From Cohnella hashimotonis (GTDB lineage: Bacteria > Bacillota > Bacilli > Paenibacillales > Paenibacillaceae): 64,000 nt of DNA. Below the pieces are notes generated by a model that was not told the origin of the DNA, searched no databases, and was given only the letters and a program-made list of their open reading frames with translations. Shown here in pieces: positions 25,220-35,160 of this stretch. The stretch lies in assembly GCF_030014955.1 (NCBI RefSeq), contig NZ_JAGRPV010000001.1, positions 3,286,001 through 3,350,000 of the forward strand. Reading direction: 5' to 3'. Both the position numbers and the translations under genes were made by a program. How positions within the stretch are numbered: position 1 is the first letter of the stretch; every line of letters begins with the position of its first letter.

Positions 25220-26944
25220 TTATGCGTGGAAATTCATGCCGTCGGTCGTCGCCGCGATGACGCCTGCGCGGATGACGAAGTCGCCGAAGTGCTCCCCGCT
25301 CTCTCTTTCTTTCGCATATCTCGGAAGCAGCGTTCCCAGCTCGCGCAAAATTTCTTCCTCGCCGATATTTTCCCGGTACATCTTGCTCAGTCGACTGCCG
25401 TCGAACGCGGCGCCCAGGTACATATTGTACTTGCCCGGCGCCTTGCCGATGAATCCGATCTCGGAAAGCGCATGACGCGCGCAGCCGTTCGGACAGCCGG
25501 TCATGCGGATCGTGATCTCTTCGTTGCGCAGCCCGGTCTCGTCGAGGATGCCTTCGATCTTGTCGATAAGCACCGGCAAGTAGCGCTCGGCTTCGGCCAT
25601 GGCCAGTCCGCACGTCGGCAGCGCGACGCATGCCATGGAACTGCGGCGCAGTCCCGAATACTGCTGAACGTCGATCAGTCCGTAGCGGCCGAGAAGCTCG
25701 GTGATCTCTTCTTTTTTCTGCGGCGTGACGTCGGCGATGATAAGGTTCTGGTTGGCGGTCAAGCGGAAGTCGCCGGTATGCACCTTGGCGATCTCGCGCA
25801 GTCCCGTCATCATTTCGAAGCCTTCAAAATCAGCGACGCGTCCGCCCTGAATGAACATCGTAAAATGCCATTTGTCCCCAACGCCCTGCACCCAGCCGTA
25901 GCGGTCGCCGTTGTCGTTGAAGTGATACGGCTTGGCCGCTTCCAGGGTCCAGCCGAGGCGATTATGCAGCTCGGCCTTGACGTTCTCCAGGCCGAGCCGA
26001 TCGACGGTATATTTGAAGCGCGCGTTTTTGCGCTGGGACCGGTTGCCGTAGTCGCGCTGGATCGTGATGATCTTCTCGGCGACATCGTAGATCTGCTCCG
26101 GCTTGCAATAGCCGATGACCTTCGCCACCTGCGGATAGGTCTCCTTGTCGCCGTGCGACATGCCCATGCCGCCGCCGATCGCGACGTTGAAGCCTGCGAG
26201 CTTGCCGTCCTCCACGATCGCGATGAAGCCCAGGTCCTGCGAGAAGACGTCGATATCGTTGGAAGGCGGTACGGCGATGCCGATCTTGAACTTGCGCGGC
26301 AAATAGAGCGGACCGTACATCGGCTCGTATTCGTCCTGCTCCTGCTCCGGCGTCGAGGCGACCATCTCCTCGTCGAGCCACAGCTCGTGATACGCTCTCG
26401 TCCGCGGCAGCAGGTCGTTGCTGAGCCGCTTGGACCATTCGTATACTTCGGCGTGAATGTCGGATTGGTACGGGTTCGGATTGCACATGACGTTGCGATT
26501 GACGTCGCCGCAAGCGGCGATCGTATCGAGCAGCGACTGATGAATCTCCTGGATCGTCTTTTTCATGTTCCACTTGAGGATGCCGTGCATCTGGAACGTC
26601 TGGCGCGTTGTAAGCTTCAAGGTGCCGTTGCCGTACTTGCGGGCAAGCTCGTCCATGACAAGCCACTGGCCCGGCTGGGCGACGCCGCCCGGCATGCGGA
26701 CCCGCAGCATGAACTGGTAGGCGGGCTCAAGCTTCTGCTTTTGCCGCTCGTTTCGAAGGTCGCGATCGTCCTGCAGGTAGCTGCCGTGGAACTTCATCAA
26801 CCGATTGTCGTCGTCCGAGATGCCTGCGCTGATCGGCTCCAGCATCGAAGCGGCCAGCGTACCGCGCAAATAATTGCTCTCTTGCTTAATGCGCTCGACG
26901 TCGCTGGGATTGCCTCCCGGCGCGCTTAGTTTGTTTTTTGCCAT
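25220..26944 (-). CDS. cysI: Sulfite reductase [NADPH] hemoprotein beta-component
   Basis: 574 residues, reduces sulfite to sulfide with six electrons in cysteine synthesis, cytoplasmic. The siroheme/4Fe-4S ligands are visible as CVALPTC (C-x5-C) and TGCPNGC (C-x3-C). Both sulfite-reductase ferredoxin-like half domains are present ([33 protein letters not shown] segment; [21 protein letters not shown]). It follows cysJ by 29 bases and forms an operon with it. Length matches Bacillus CysI (about 570). Confidence 0.96.
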   Translation of the reverse strand: MAKNKLSAPGGNPSDVERIKQESNYLRGTLAASMLEPISAGISDDDNRLMKFHGSYLQDDRDLRNERQKQKLEPAYQFMLRVRMPGGVAQPGQWLVMDELARKYGNGTLKLTTRQTFQMHGILKWNMKKTIQEIHQSLLDTIAACGDVNRNVMCNPNPYQSDIHAEVYEWSKRLSNDLLPRTRAYHELWLDEEMVASTPEQEQDEYEPMYGPLYLPRKFKIGIAVPPSNDIDVFSQDLGFIAIVEDGKLAGFNVAIGGGMGMSHGDKETYPQVAKVIGYCKPEQIYDVAEKIITIQRDYGNRSQRKNARFKYTVDRLGLENVKAELHNRLGWTLEAAKPYHFNDNGDRYGWVQGVGDKWHFTMFIQGGRVADFEGFEMMTGLREIAKVHTGDFRLTANQNLIIADVTPQKKEEITELLGRYGLIDVQQYSGLRRSSMACVALPTCGLAMAEAERYLPVLIDKIEGILDETGLRNEEITIRMTGCPNGCARHALSEIGFIGKAPGKYNMYLGAAFDGSRLSKMYRENIGEEEILRELGTLLPRYAKERESGEHFGDFVIRAGVIAATTDGMNFHA

Positions 26945-26973
26945 TCTGAACGGTACTCCCCTCTATCTCGCGA

Positions 26974-28818
26974 TCAATATACGTCCCGTTGGTAGCGGTG
27001 GCTCTTTTTCATCTCGGCGAGGTACGCTTCGGCTTCCTCCAGGCTCTTGCCGCCCTCTGCGGATATAATCTCCGCCAGCGTCTGGTGAACGTCCTTCGCC
27101 ATGTTTTTCATGTCGCCGCACACGTAGAAGACGGCGCCTTTGTCCAGCCACTCGTACAGCTCCTTGGCATGCTGGCGCATGCGGTGCTGCACGTATACCT
27201 TCTCGTCCGTGTCGCGCGAGAACGCGACGTCCATTCGCGTCAGCACGCCGTCCTTGATCCAGCGCTGCCACTCGGTCTGGTACAGAAAGTCGGTCGTGAA
27301 GTGCTGGTCGCCGAAAAACAGCCATGAAGGCCCTGTTGCGCCGGTCTCTTCCCGCTCCTGCATGAAGGACCTGAACGGCGCGATGCCCGTGCCGGGTCCA
27401 ACCATGATAATCGGCGTGCCGGGATCTTCGGGCAGCTTGAAGTGATTGTTGGGCTGCACGTACACGGAGATCTTGTCGCCGACTTCAAGACGCTCGGCCG
27501 TCTGCGTGGAGCAGACGCCCTTGCGGGCCCGCCCGAACGCATCGTAGCGGACAGCGCCGATCGTCAGATGCACCTCGTCCGGATTGGCAGTCTGCGAGCT
27601 TGCGATCGAGTACAGCCGCACCGGAATCTTGCGAAGATGCGATACCGCGTCCTGCGCGCTGCCTTGCAGCGGACCGTAATCGCGTACGAAGTCCAGCAGG
27701 TCCCGGCCTTTGACGTAAGCCTTGACGGCCGCCTCGTTCCCTGCTGCAGTGAGCTGGGCCAGATCCGGATTCGTCGCCAGCGGCGCCAGCTTCTCGACGA
27801 GCGCCTTCGTCAGGACGGTGATCTCCAGGTTTTCGATCAGGGCGTCGCGCAGCGGGCGCTTATCGCCTTGTTTGCCTACGACCACTTCGGTCTGCGGATC
27901 CCACTTCGTCTCCGCGAGCAGCAGATCGACGAGCTCCGGATCGTTGTGCGGGTAAATCCCGAGCGCGTCGCCGGCTTTGTATACAAGTCCGGATCCCTCG
28001 AGCGAGAGCTCGAGATGGCGAGTCTCCTTGTTCGATCCCCGGCCGTTGAGGTTGATATTCGCGAGCACCTCGGCCTCGAACGGATTCGTCCGTGAATAGA
28101 CGGACTCCGCCGCCGGCGCGCTGGGCGCGCTTGGTGCCTCGGCTGTCGGAGCCGCAACAGGCGCCGTTGCCGCGCCCCCGCCTCCCTGCGCTTCCGTCAG
28201 CCGCGTCAATACGCCCTCGAGCCAAGCCTTCGTCGGCTCCTCGAAGTCCACGTCGCAATCGACGCGATCGTGGAGACGCGTGGCGCCGAGCGCCTCGAGT
28301 CGCGCATCGAACTCCTTGCCCGTCTGGCAGTATTGCTCGTACGAGCTGTCGCCGAGCGACAGCACCGAGAACTTCACGCCTTCTAGTCGCGGCGCGCGCT
28401 TGCTATGCAAAAATTCGTGGAAGGAAATCGCATTGTCCGGCGGCTCGCCTTCGCCGTGCGTGCTGACAACGACGAGAAGCTGCTCCACCTTTTTAAGCTG
28501 ATTCGTTTTAAAGTCGCTCATCGAAGACAGGGTGACCTGAAATCCCTTTTCCTCGAGCATTTTAGCCGCTTTTTTGGAGATGCCATGGCCGTTGCCGCTC
28601 TGCGAGCCGTATAGAATCGTAACTTCCTTGCTCGCAGGAGCCGCGGCCGGCGATGCCTGCGGTGCGACTGCGGCAGGCGCTATCGCCTGCGCCGAAGCGG
28701 ATGCGATCAGGTATCCGCTAAGCCAATTTTTTTGCGCGTCGGTCAATCCCGGCAGCAGCTTATTCAGAAGATCTGCCTGCTCCTGGCTGAACGGACTGTT
28801 GGTTGCCTGCAATTGCAA
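26974..28818 (-). CDS. cysJ: Sulfite reductase [NADPH] flavoprotein alpha-component
   Basis: 614 residues, supplies electrons from NADPH through FAD and FMN to CysI. Order: flavodoxin domain (VTILYGSQSGNGHGISKKAA, then STHGEGEPPDNA), Ala/Pro linker, FAD domain (RLYSIASS, GVCSTQTAERL), NADPH domain (MVGPGTGIAPFRSFMQER, FYVCGDMKNMAKDVH). The start is a TTG at 28818 with AGGTGG 6 bases upstream; it gives the normal CysJ N-terminus (LQATNSPFSQEQADLLN). The 37 extra residues of the longer open frame to 28929 look non-coding. First gene of the operon; no S-box or T-box leader was recognised. Confidence 0.95.
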   Translation of the reverse strand: MQLQATNSPFSQEQADLLNKLLPGLTDAQKNWLSGYLIASASAQAIAPAAVAPQASPAAAPASKEVTILYGSQSGNGHGISKKAAKMLEEKGFQVTLSSMSDFKTNQLKKVEQLLVVVSTHGEGEPPDNAISFHEFLHSKRAPRLEGVKFSVLSLGDSSYEQYCQTGKEFDARLEALGATRLHDRVDCDVDFEEPTKAWLEGVLTRLTEAQGGGGAATAPVAAPTAEAPSAPSAPAAESVYSRTNPFEAEVLANINLNGRGSNKETRHLELSLEGSGLVYKAGDALGIYPHNDPELVDLLLAETKWDPQTEVVVGKQGDKRPLRDALIENLEITVLTKALVEKLAPLATNPDLAQLTAAGNEAAVKAYVKGRDLLDFVRDYGPLQGSAQDAVSHLRKIPVRLYSIASSQTANPDEVHLTIGAVRYDAFGRARKGVCSTQTAERLEVGDKISVYVQPNNHFKLPEDPGTPIIMVGPGTGIAPFRSFMQEREETGATGPSWLFFGDQHFTTDFLYQTEWQRWIKDGVLTRMDVAFSRDTDEKVYVQHRMRQHAKELYEWLDKGAVFYVCGDMKNMAKDVHQTLAEIISAEGGKSLEEAEAYLAEMKKSHRYQRDVY

Positions 28819-29087
28819 CGTTCTCCACCTCACGATAGTTCGAATGACGAATGACGACCCCGGATATGCCGAAGCCGCGCCGCGCGATTCATAATCCTTT
28901 TGAAAACTATACCACATGTGATGCGCCATGAGGATAGATGCGAATATAAGGATTTTTGATAGCGGTTATAAAATCCGGTGGCTTTCGCCGTTTATTCTCA
29001 AAATGGGTAGAGTCGTCCGCGTTAGCCGGAGCTTGGCTCCTTCAGGTTCATATGATGAAGTATCTTCTACGCAAAGGAGGATTTCAA

Positions 29088-29546
29088 ATGACAATCCAGT
29101 TTCTGGACTCTCGTTTGTCGCTTAACCGCAACGATAGCGCAGGCACGCAAACGTTATCCCCGACGCCCGTGCTTTTAGGCGATATCGGTCTGCAAACCGC
29201 TGCCGTTGTCGGCACGGCGAATGAAGGGAACGTCAGAGTCGAGTTGTGGGGCACCATCGGCGTAAGCGGCGTTGCAGCGAGTACGGTAACTGTCTACGTT
29301 CAACGCGGAGGTTCCGCTATTTTCGGTTCTGGCGTAATTTTCTATACGGCAGCCGTCGACTTAATGGACGGCCCCGGCAATCGTCTCATCACCTTCGCAG
29401 CCGCCGACTTCCCTCCAGCCCTATTCGTGGCGAACCGCGAGATCCGTTACACGATGTTCGTCGCGGCAGCCGGAGAACCGGTCGTCACGGTTTTGGGGCC
29501 CGTCAGCTTTAACGGGCTTGCGCAGGCCGGTACGACAACGTCTTAA
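29088..29546 (+). CDS. Small beta-strand-rich protein of unknown function (possible spore-surface type)
   Basis: 152 residues. The start is the ATG at 29088, with AAAGGAGG 7 bases upstream; the longer open frame to 28956 is not supported. The sequence alternates hydrophobic and polar residues and is rich in Gly, Ala, Val and Thr (LLGDIGLQTAAVVGTAN, VRVELWGTIGVSG, VTVYVQRGG, REIRYTMFVAA), as in small beta-sandwich domains of C1q/TNF-like or exosporium proteins. No signal peptide or Cys. It is a single gene followed by a strong terminator. I do not recognise the family with certainty. Confidence 0.75.
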   Translation: MTIQFLDSRLSLNRNDSAGTQTLSPTPVLLGDIGLQTAAVVGTANEGNVRVELWGTIGVSGVAASTVTVYVQRGGSAIFGSGVIFYTAAVDLMDGPGNRLITFAAADFPPALFVANREIRYTMFVAAAGEPVVTVLGPVSFNGLAQAGTTTS

Positions 29547-29570
29547 CGAGAGAGCAGCGCTTTATCTAAT

Positions 29571-29601
29571 CAACGGCCGATCGCTAGTCGATCGGCCGTT
29601 G
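29571..29601 (+). terminator. Terminator of the small beta-rich gene
   Basis: Perfect 13-bp stem CAACGGCCGATCG (29571-29583) with CGATCGGCCGTTG (29589-29601), 5-base loop, then ATTTGTTTT. It lies 24 bases after the stop. Confidence 0.85.
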
Positions 29602-29708
29602 ATTTGTTTTACATGTAAATTAAAAAGGAAGCCTTCCAATCGAGCGAATACAAGTTATAATGAAGCGATTCTATTTTCGCTGCCATACTTGGAGGTTGTT
29701 TTATCGTT

Positions 29709-31001
29709 ATGCTCGCAATCGCATCCGTTATTTTTCTTATTACGCTTCTTTTCGTGATTTGGCAGCCCCGCAACCTCGGGATCGGATGGTCCGCCTGCGG
29801 CGGCGCGCTGATCGCCCTGGCTTGCGGCGTTGTCGATTTCGCCGACATAGGCGACGTGACTCGCATCGTCTGGAATGCGACACTTACTTTTGTCGCGATC
29901 ATCCTCATCTCGCTCGTGCTCGACGAGATCGGTTTTTTTGAATGGGCGGCGCTCCATGTTGCACGTGCGGCCAGAGGAAACGGCCGGATCATGTTCGTTT
30001 ACGTCGTTCTGCTGGGCGCTGCGGTCTCTTTCTTTTTTGCAAACGACGGAGCCGCTCTTATTTTAACGCCCATCGTCCTTGCCATGGTCAGAGCGCTCAA
30101 GTTCGACGAACGCATGATCTTGCCCTTCGTGATGGCTAGCGGATTTATATCCGACACGGCCTCTCTTCCGCTCGTCATCAGCAACCTGGTGAACATCGTA
30201 TCCTCCGATTTTTTCGGCATCGGTTTCGCGGAATACGCAGGCCGGATGGTCGTCCCCACGTTGTTCTCCGTCGGCGCCAGCTTGCTGGTTCTTTATTTGT
30301 ACTATAGGAAAAGCATGCCGAAAGCGTACGATTGGACCCAGGCGAAACAGCCTGCAGAAGCCATCAAAGACATGCGCCTCTTCAAAATCTCATGGCTCGT
30401 GCTGTCCGTCCTCCTGATCGCCTATTTGCTCAGCGAGTTCATCGCCGTGCCGATATCGGCCATCGCCGGCGCCGCCGCAATCCTCTTTATTCTCATGGCC
30501 AGGCAGAGCCCGGAGATTCACACCGCCAGGCTTGTCAAGAGCGCGCCGTGGGCGATCGTTTTTTTCTCTGTCGGCATGTACGTCGTCGTATACGGACTGC
30601 GCAACGTCGGCTTGACCGACGAGCTGGGCGACGTCTTCGCATGGGTGGGCGAACAAGGCTTGTTCGCGGCCGCTATCGGCGCCGGCTTTATCGCCGCCAT
30701 CCTGTCATCCGTCATGAACAATCTGCCGACGGTCATGATCAATGCGCTCGCCATTCAGGAGGCGCATTCCACCGGCCTCGTCCGCGAAGCGCTTATTTAC
30801 GCCAATGTCATCGGCTCTGACCTCGGTCCCAAGATTACGCCGATCGGATCGCTGGCTACGCTGATCTGGCTCCACGTGCTTTCCGGCAAAGGCGTAAAAA
30901 TCACCTGGGGCGCCTACTTTAAAACGGGTTTCGTCCTTACCGTCCCCGTCTTGTTCATCACGCTGTCGGGGCTGTATCTCTGGCTCAAAATCATCGGTTA
31001 A
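29709..31001 (+). CDS. arsB: ArsB-type arsenite/anion transporter
   Basis: 430 residues with about eleven hydrophobic segments; length and segments such as [41 protein letters not shown] and [16 protein letters not shown] match ArsB permeases of the ion transporter superfamily. It would export arsenite (alone or with ArsA) from the cytoplasm. No arsR, arsC or arsA is adjacent; the ArsR-type gene at 11089 is remote and lacks a metal motif. GGAGG is 13 bases before the ATG, rather far. A TATAAT at 29656-29661 has a weak -35 (TTCCAA, 16-base spacing). Confidence 0.9.
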   Translation: MLAIASVIFLITLLFVIWQPRNLGIGWSACGGALIALACGVVDFADIGDVTRIVWNATLTFVAIILISLVLDEIGFFEWAALHVARAARGNGRIMFVYVVLLGAAVSFFFANDGAALILTPIVLAMVRALKFDERMILPFVMASGFISDTASLPLVISNLVNIVSSDFFGIGFAEYAGRMVVPTLFSVGASLLVLYLYYRKSMPKAYDWTQAKQPAEAIKDMRLFKISWLVLSVLLIAYLLSEFIAVPISAIAGAAAILFILMARQSPEIHTARLVKSAPWAIVFFSVGMYVVVYGLRNVGLTDELGDVFAWVGEQGLFAAAIGAGFIAAILSSVMNNLPTVMINALAIQEAHSTGLVREALIYANVIGSDLGPKITPIGSLATLIWLHVLSGKGVKITWGAYFKTGFVLTVPVLFITLSGLYLWLKIIG

Positions 31002-31055
31002 AGCGGCATCATTTCTGTACGCGTAAGGATTGTATCGGAGGATGCCGGCGACGAA

Positions 31056-31091
31056 AAGCCGCTCCCCCTTTTTTATAAGGAAGAGCGGCTT
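31056..31091. terminator. Shared bidirectional terminator between arsB and the FecR-domain gene
   Basis: AAGCCGCTC (31056-31064) pairs with GAGCGGCTT (31083-31091). T-rich runs on both sides serve convergent transcripts ending at 31001 (+) and 31112 (-). Confidence 0.75.
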
Positions 31092-31111
31092 GCCGTTTTA
31101 TTTCTGCCGGC

Positions 31112-34100
31112 TTACGGCGTAATGTCGACTTCGTATACGAGCGGCGGCCTGCCGAACTTATTGACCAGGATGTAGGCGCGGGCGCCGCCCCCATCGAGCG
31201 GCAAACGGTAAATTCCCGATCCCTGCGCGGTGGCGTTCACCCATTCCCATATGCCGCCCGGCTTCATCAGGTACACGCCGCCAATATAGGTGTCGGCGTA
31301 GCCTGCAACCGGAGACAGCATGATTGCCGTCGATCCCGCCGGCGCCTGGCTCAGCCAGCGCGTGGACCGGCCTGTATCCCTGGCAAACGCGACCGCAGTT
31401 CCGCCGGAGACGGCGGTTCCCGTTAAACTAAGCGAGTAACCACTCGGCTCGTCGTCTCCCTTATAAATATCGATGTCGTAAACGTCGACGACATTGCCGA
31501 TCCCCAGTCGGCTCAAGCGGACGGTAATCCGGTTCCAGCCGTCGGACAGGCCGGCAAGATAGCCGCTGCCGTCATCGGCGATCGGCATGCCGCCCGACTC
31601 GACTTCAAAAGTGCTGTAGGGATCGGCCGCTTGGAGCTGAAGACGGATCTGGCCGGTGCCTGCCGGCACCGCTGCAACATAAGCTTTCATTCCAGCCATG
31701 AATACCGGTGTCGTCGTACCGTCCGATATCGCTTGCGGCGTATACAAAGACAAGGAATTGATATACAGCTTGATTTGAACCGTATAGCTTGTCGTCGCTC
31801 CCCCGCCTTCACTTCGCGTATATTCGAGCTGTATCCGATTCTCGCCATACTTGAGATTCGTCAGGGCTGCGGTACCCGCGGCGGCAATCAGGTCGACGTT
31901 ATGAGTCGCGCCCAGGCTGTCGCCATAATTCAAATTCGCGGTCTGAACGGAATTGTCGAAGCTGTAGGTCAAATCGATGACGTCAGGCATCACGTCGACG
32001 TACTTGGCGAAGACGAAAGTATTGGACCCGGGCGGAGACTCCCCCATGTAGAACGGGTCTACCGGGGTGCCGTTCGTTGCCAGATTCCATTGATCCAGTC
32101 CGGCCAGCGTTGGAGCCGGTTGCTTAACGAGTATGGACACGGTGGCAGGCCTGGAGATGTCCGTCCCGTTAGTGACCGTATAATCGAAGGTTACGAGGCC
32201 TTGCGCATCTGCCGCGGCTTGATACTGGAATGTCCCGTCCGGGTTCAGCGCGAGCGAGCCGAACGAAGGTCCGCTTCCCGCGACCGTGGCGTAGGTGAGC
32301 GGCAGCCCGGCTGGATCGCTGCCTGTCAGCCGATCGATTAAAGGTTGTCCCGCGACGTTATTCCAACTGGCCGGCTGGGCCATGATTACCTTTTTGACGG
32401 TCCAGCTATAGATGCTCGATGCCGATTGATCGGCGGAGCGCAATCGGAATTCGATGGCGGTATCGCCATTCGCGCTTAGCGGTATCGTATACCTGGCGTT
32501 CGAATCCGGCAACACGCTTTGATTGGTGTCCATTCGATAGACGGACAAGTAACGCCAGTAATTATCGTTTTCCGGAAATGAAATCGTAAACGTGACGCTG
32601 GACTGCGCGACCGCAACTTCCGAGTTCATGCGCAGATTGGCATCCGGAGCCAAAAACGCGCCGGGCGAACCGTTCTCGTACAACCGGATGCCGCCAAGCG
32701 CCGCGCTTCCGCCGCTGCCAAGCGGGATCCGATCGAGCACCAGCGTATAGTCTGCCGTCGCGCCGCTTTGAGAACGAATCGTCACGCGCAGCTCGTTTAT
32801 ATCGGATGTCAGCGATACTGGCGCCGCATCTCCGAAATCATAGGAGGAACCGCCTAAGATAAGCTTGGAACTGCTGTCTCCGGGCCAGAAATTAAGCAGC
32901 CCCTCCGTCATCGCGGCGGGAACGGTCACCTTGAACTTGCCGTCCTGTTCGAGTGCCGCAAAGAAGTTACGCTGGCCGTCCATGCTTTTGATCGACAGAC
33001 TCGATAGGTTCGTATTCAACGACAGCCGCTTGGCGTTCAGCATATAGGTTTTAATCTTGCCTCCCGCCGTGGCCGTAATGGCGATCGCGTTGTTGCCCGT
33101 CTGCAGCGGCAAGCTGAAGCGCCAGGAGAGCTCCGCCGCATCCGCCGTCGTCGTGCCGAGCAGCGCGGGCGTTGCCGAAACGGGCGTGCCATTCACCTGA
33201 ATGACAGGAGCTTCGTTAGCTTTTAGCGTCAGTTCAATGGAAGCAATATCGCCGGGCACGCTGAAAGGCGTCGACAGGCTGCCGCTTGCGAAATCGATCT
33301 GCCGGCTGCCTGGGCCGATGGCGATGTCCGCTACGCCGAGCAGCTCCCTCGTTATCGATACGGTATAATGAAGCGTCGTCGAGCGGTCCGGCGACATAAC
33401 TTGAATATCGATGACGTTCGTGCCATAGTCCAGCGATACGGTCCTGCCCCCGCTTGAGAGCGATTCCCCGTTCACGGCGATTGCCGCAGCCGAATCCAGC
33501 GCGACAGGCCTAATATCTACGCTCGCTACGCCGGCGTTAACGGCAGCCGAGTAAGACAGCTGACTTTGCATGAAGGCAGGACTGAGCGCAGCGCCGGATA
33601 CATCCAATGAAGCGAGCTTCGCTTCGGATGACGGGGTCGGCGTCGCCGCAGGCGTTGCTACCGGTGCGGAAGGCATCGTCCGATTCAAAATTTTGTCCGT
33701 CTGGAACTGCTGCTTCTGCGATTCGTTCAGCTGCGACAGCAGCGCGGCTTCGGCCTTCGCCTGCGCTTCCTCCGCCGCTTTTTTGTTGGCGGCCTGCTGC
33801 GCAAGCTTCGCTTGCTCGATCGCCTGCAGCCGTTCCGCAAGCTTGCCCTGAAGCGATTTGAGCTTCGCCGCGTCGGTCTCGGTCTGTTTTTTGACAGCTT
33901 CGGCCTCCTGCTCCAAGGCTGCTGCTTGCTTCTCTTTGTCCGCTTCCGTCAACTGCAATTCCTTCTTGTCGAGATTAAACGTCGTGCGTCCTTCCGTCTC
34001 GATCTGCTTGAGCTGGGCGAGGTCGATCTTTTTTTGCTCCAGCGCCTGCTTGGCGAAGATGCCGGACAGATCAAGCGTATTCTGCCTGAACCGGGCCAGA

Positions 34101-34888
34101 TCCTCGGCAGACGCGCCAAGCGCGGCAGGCAGCTTGTCCTGCGCAAACCGGCCGTACATCTCCAGGTTTTCATCGTCGATTTTTTGCTTGCTTCGAAGCA
34201 GCGAGGCGACCACGGCCGGCGGCATTCCCCGCACAAGCTCGCCGATATTCATCAGCATCGTCTGCTCCGGCACGGCGGCAGGGTCATCGCCCGAATGCAC
34301 AGTAATCTCCTGTGTCGGATACAGGTTCAAGGTCGTATCTCCGGACGCCGTGCGTCCGATTTTCCCGAATTGAACGACGCCCGACAGTACGGCCGTCGTC
34401 GTCGAGCCCGACAAGGGATGGACGGACGCATAAAAAGCCGTGCCGCGCACGCCCATAACGGCCGTCGGCGTCTCTAGCCGGAAGTCGTCCTCCTTGCTCT
34501 TGATCGACTTCACATCCACCCAGGCCGTTCCCCTCAGCATGCTCACTTTGGTGACCGTTCCTTTTTTGTCGGACAGCTTCGAAAAGGAGAGCGTCGCGTT
34601 GTCGCCTACGCTGAGCAGATCGTCCTCGGACGTCCCGTTGGCGAACTGCAGCTCGGCAGCCCCGTCGCTTCCGGTCATGAGCTTATCCCCCTGGTTCAGG
34701 CTCAGCTTCGCGAATGCCTTGAACGTCTTGGCTCCGCCGGCCTTCTGCACCTGCACATCTCCGCTTAGCGATCTGATCACCGCAATGCGCGACGATGCGG
34801 CAGCGGCGCTAGACCCGCCGACCGGCACCGATACGGGCACCACGATCAGCAAAAATACGAGCGCAAAAATCCCCCAGCTGCGAATCAT
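31112..34888 (-). CDS. Secreted FecR-domain protein with coiled coil and cadherin-like beta-sandwich repeats
   Basis: 1258 residues. Signal peptide 1-31. Residues about 36-185 are a FecR domain (GDVQVQKAGG, GAAELQFANGT, ETPTAVMGVRGTAFYA). Residues about 265-400 are rich in Glu, Lys, Gln and Ala and should form a coiled coil (EKQAAALEQEAEAVKKQ). A Pro/Thr linker leads to several cadherin-like beta-sandwich modules (LASLDVSGAALSPAF, TTLHYTVSITRE, and others), one Big-like module near 855-940 (YQAAADAQGLVTFDYTVTNG) and a C-terminal region of about 300 residues. No LPxTG or SLH motif. It starts divergent from the giant DUF11 gene. Relatives are surface or envelope proteins; function unknown. Confidence 0.87.
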   Translation of the reverse strand: MIRSWGIFALVFLLIVVPVSVPVGGSSAAAASSRIAVIRSLSGDVQVQKAGGAKTFKAFAKLSLNQGDKLMTGSDGAAELQFANGTSEDDLLSVGDNATLSFSKLSDKKGTVTKVSMLRGTAWVDVKSIKSKEDDFRLETPTAVMGVRGTAFYASVHPLSGSTTTAVLSGVVQFGKIGRTASGDTTLNLYPTQEITVHSGDDPAAVPEQTMLMNIGELVRGMPPAVVASLLRSKQKIDDENLEMYGRFAQDKLPAALGASAEDLARFRQNTLDLSGIFAKQALEQKKIDLAQLKQIETEGRTTFNLDKKELQLTEADKEKQAAALEQEAEAVKKQTETDAAKLKSLQGKLAERLQAIEQAKLAQQAANKKAAEEAQAKAEAALLSQLNESQKQQFQTDKILNRTMPSAPVATPAATPTPSSEAKLASLDVSGAALSPAFMQSQLSYSAAVNAGVASVDIRPVALDSAAAIAVNGESLSSGGRTVSLDYGTNVIDIQVMSPDRSTTLHYTVSITRELLGVADIAIGPGSRQIDFASGSLSTPFSVPGDIASIELTLKANEAPVIQVNGTPVSATPALLGTTTADAAELSWRFSLPLQTGNNAIAITATAGGKIKTYMLNAKRLSLNTNLSSLSIKSMDGQRNFFAALEQDGKFKVTVPAAMTEGLLNFWPGDSSSKLILGGSSYDFGDAAPVSLTSDINELRVTIRSQSGATADYTLVLDRIPLGSGGSAALGGIRLYENGSPGAFLAPDANLRMNSEVAVAQSSVTFTISFPENDNYWRYLSVYRMDTNQSVLPDSNARYTIPLSANGDTAIEFRLRSADQSASSIYSWTVKKVIMAQPASWNNVAGQPLIDRLTGSDPAGLPLTYATVAGSGPSFGSLALNPDGTFQYQAAADAQGLVTFDYTVTNGTDISRPATVSILVKQPAPTLAGLDQWNLATNGTPVDPFYMGESPPGSNTFVFAKYVDVMPDVIDLTYSFDNSVQTANLNYGDSLGATHNVDLIAAAGTAALTNLKYGENRIQLEYTRSEGGGATTSYTVQIKLYINSLSLYTPQAISDGTTTPVFMAGMKAYVAAVPAGTGQIRLQLQAADPYSTFEVESGGMPIADDGSGYLAGLSDGWNRITVRLSRLGIGNVVDVYDIDIYKGDDEPSGYSLSLTGTAVSGGTAVAFARDTGRSTRWLSQAPAGSTAIMLSPVAGYADTYIGGVYLMKPGGIWEWVNATAQGSGIYRLPLDGGGARAYILVNKFGRPPLVYEVDITP

Positions 34889-35160
34889 GGCTACACTCCC
34901 TTTAGATACGAAAAAAGCGGCTTAATCTCATTCGCGCAAGCGAATGAGAATCTTGTCATAATTACTCGATTATAATCGAAAAATTGGAAAATCAGCTACA
35001 AAGACTTTTATGAAACATGAAAATCAATTAGGTCTCCTTCAACCTCGATAAAATTTATGTTTGAACGAACAATTCTCCTTCTCATCCTTCATATAGTTCA
35101 AATAATGCGCAATGCGCGGCGGCAATCGCGCATGGTCATCGCTTATGGGACGGAGAGGAG
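34889..35160. other. Divergent intergenic region between the FecR-domain and giant DUF11 genes
   Basis: 272 bases. It holds a hairpin CTCATTCGC-gcaa-GCGAATGAG (34927-34948), the 14-base palindrome TCGATTATAATCGA (34967-34980) that contains a TATAAT on either strand, and CATATAGT (35090-35097), similar to the CATANNNT -10 box of late sporulation sigma factors (weak, no good -35). No gene seen. Confidence 0.4.

Noticed and set aside
25052..26929. Long plus-strand open frame (about 625 residues) over cysI
   Set aside because: Antisense to cysI with Arg/Leu/Val-rich composition, no ribosome-binding site and no family; a shadow of a GC-rich coding strand.
28819..28929. N-terminal extension of CysJ
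   Set aside because: The 37 residues do not resemble CysJ; the TTG at 28818 has the right ribosome-binding site.
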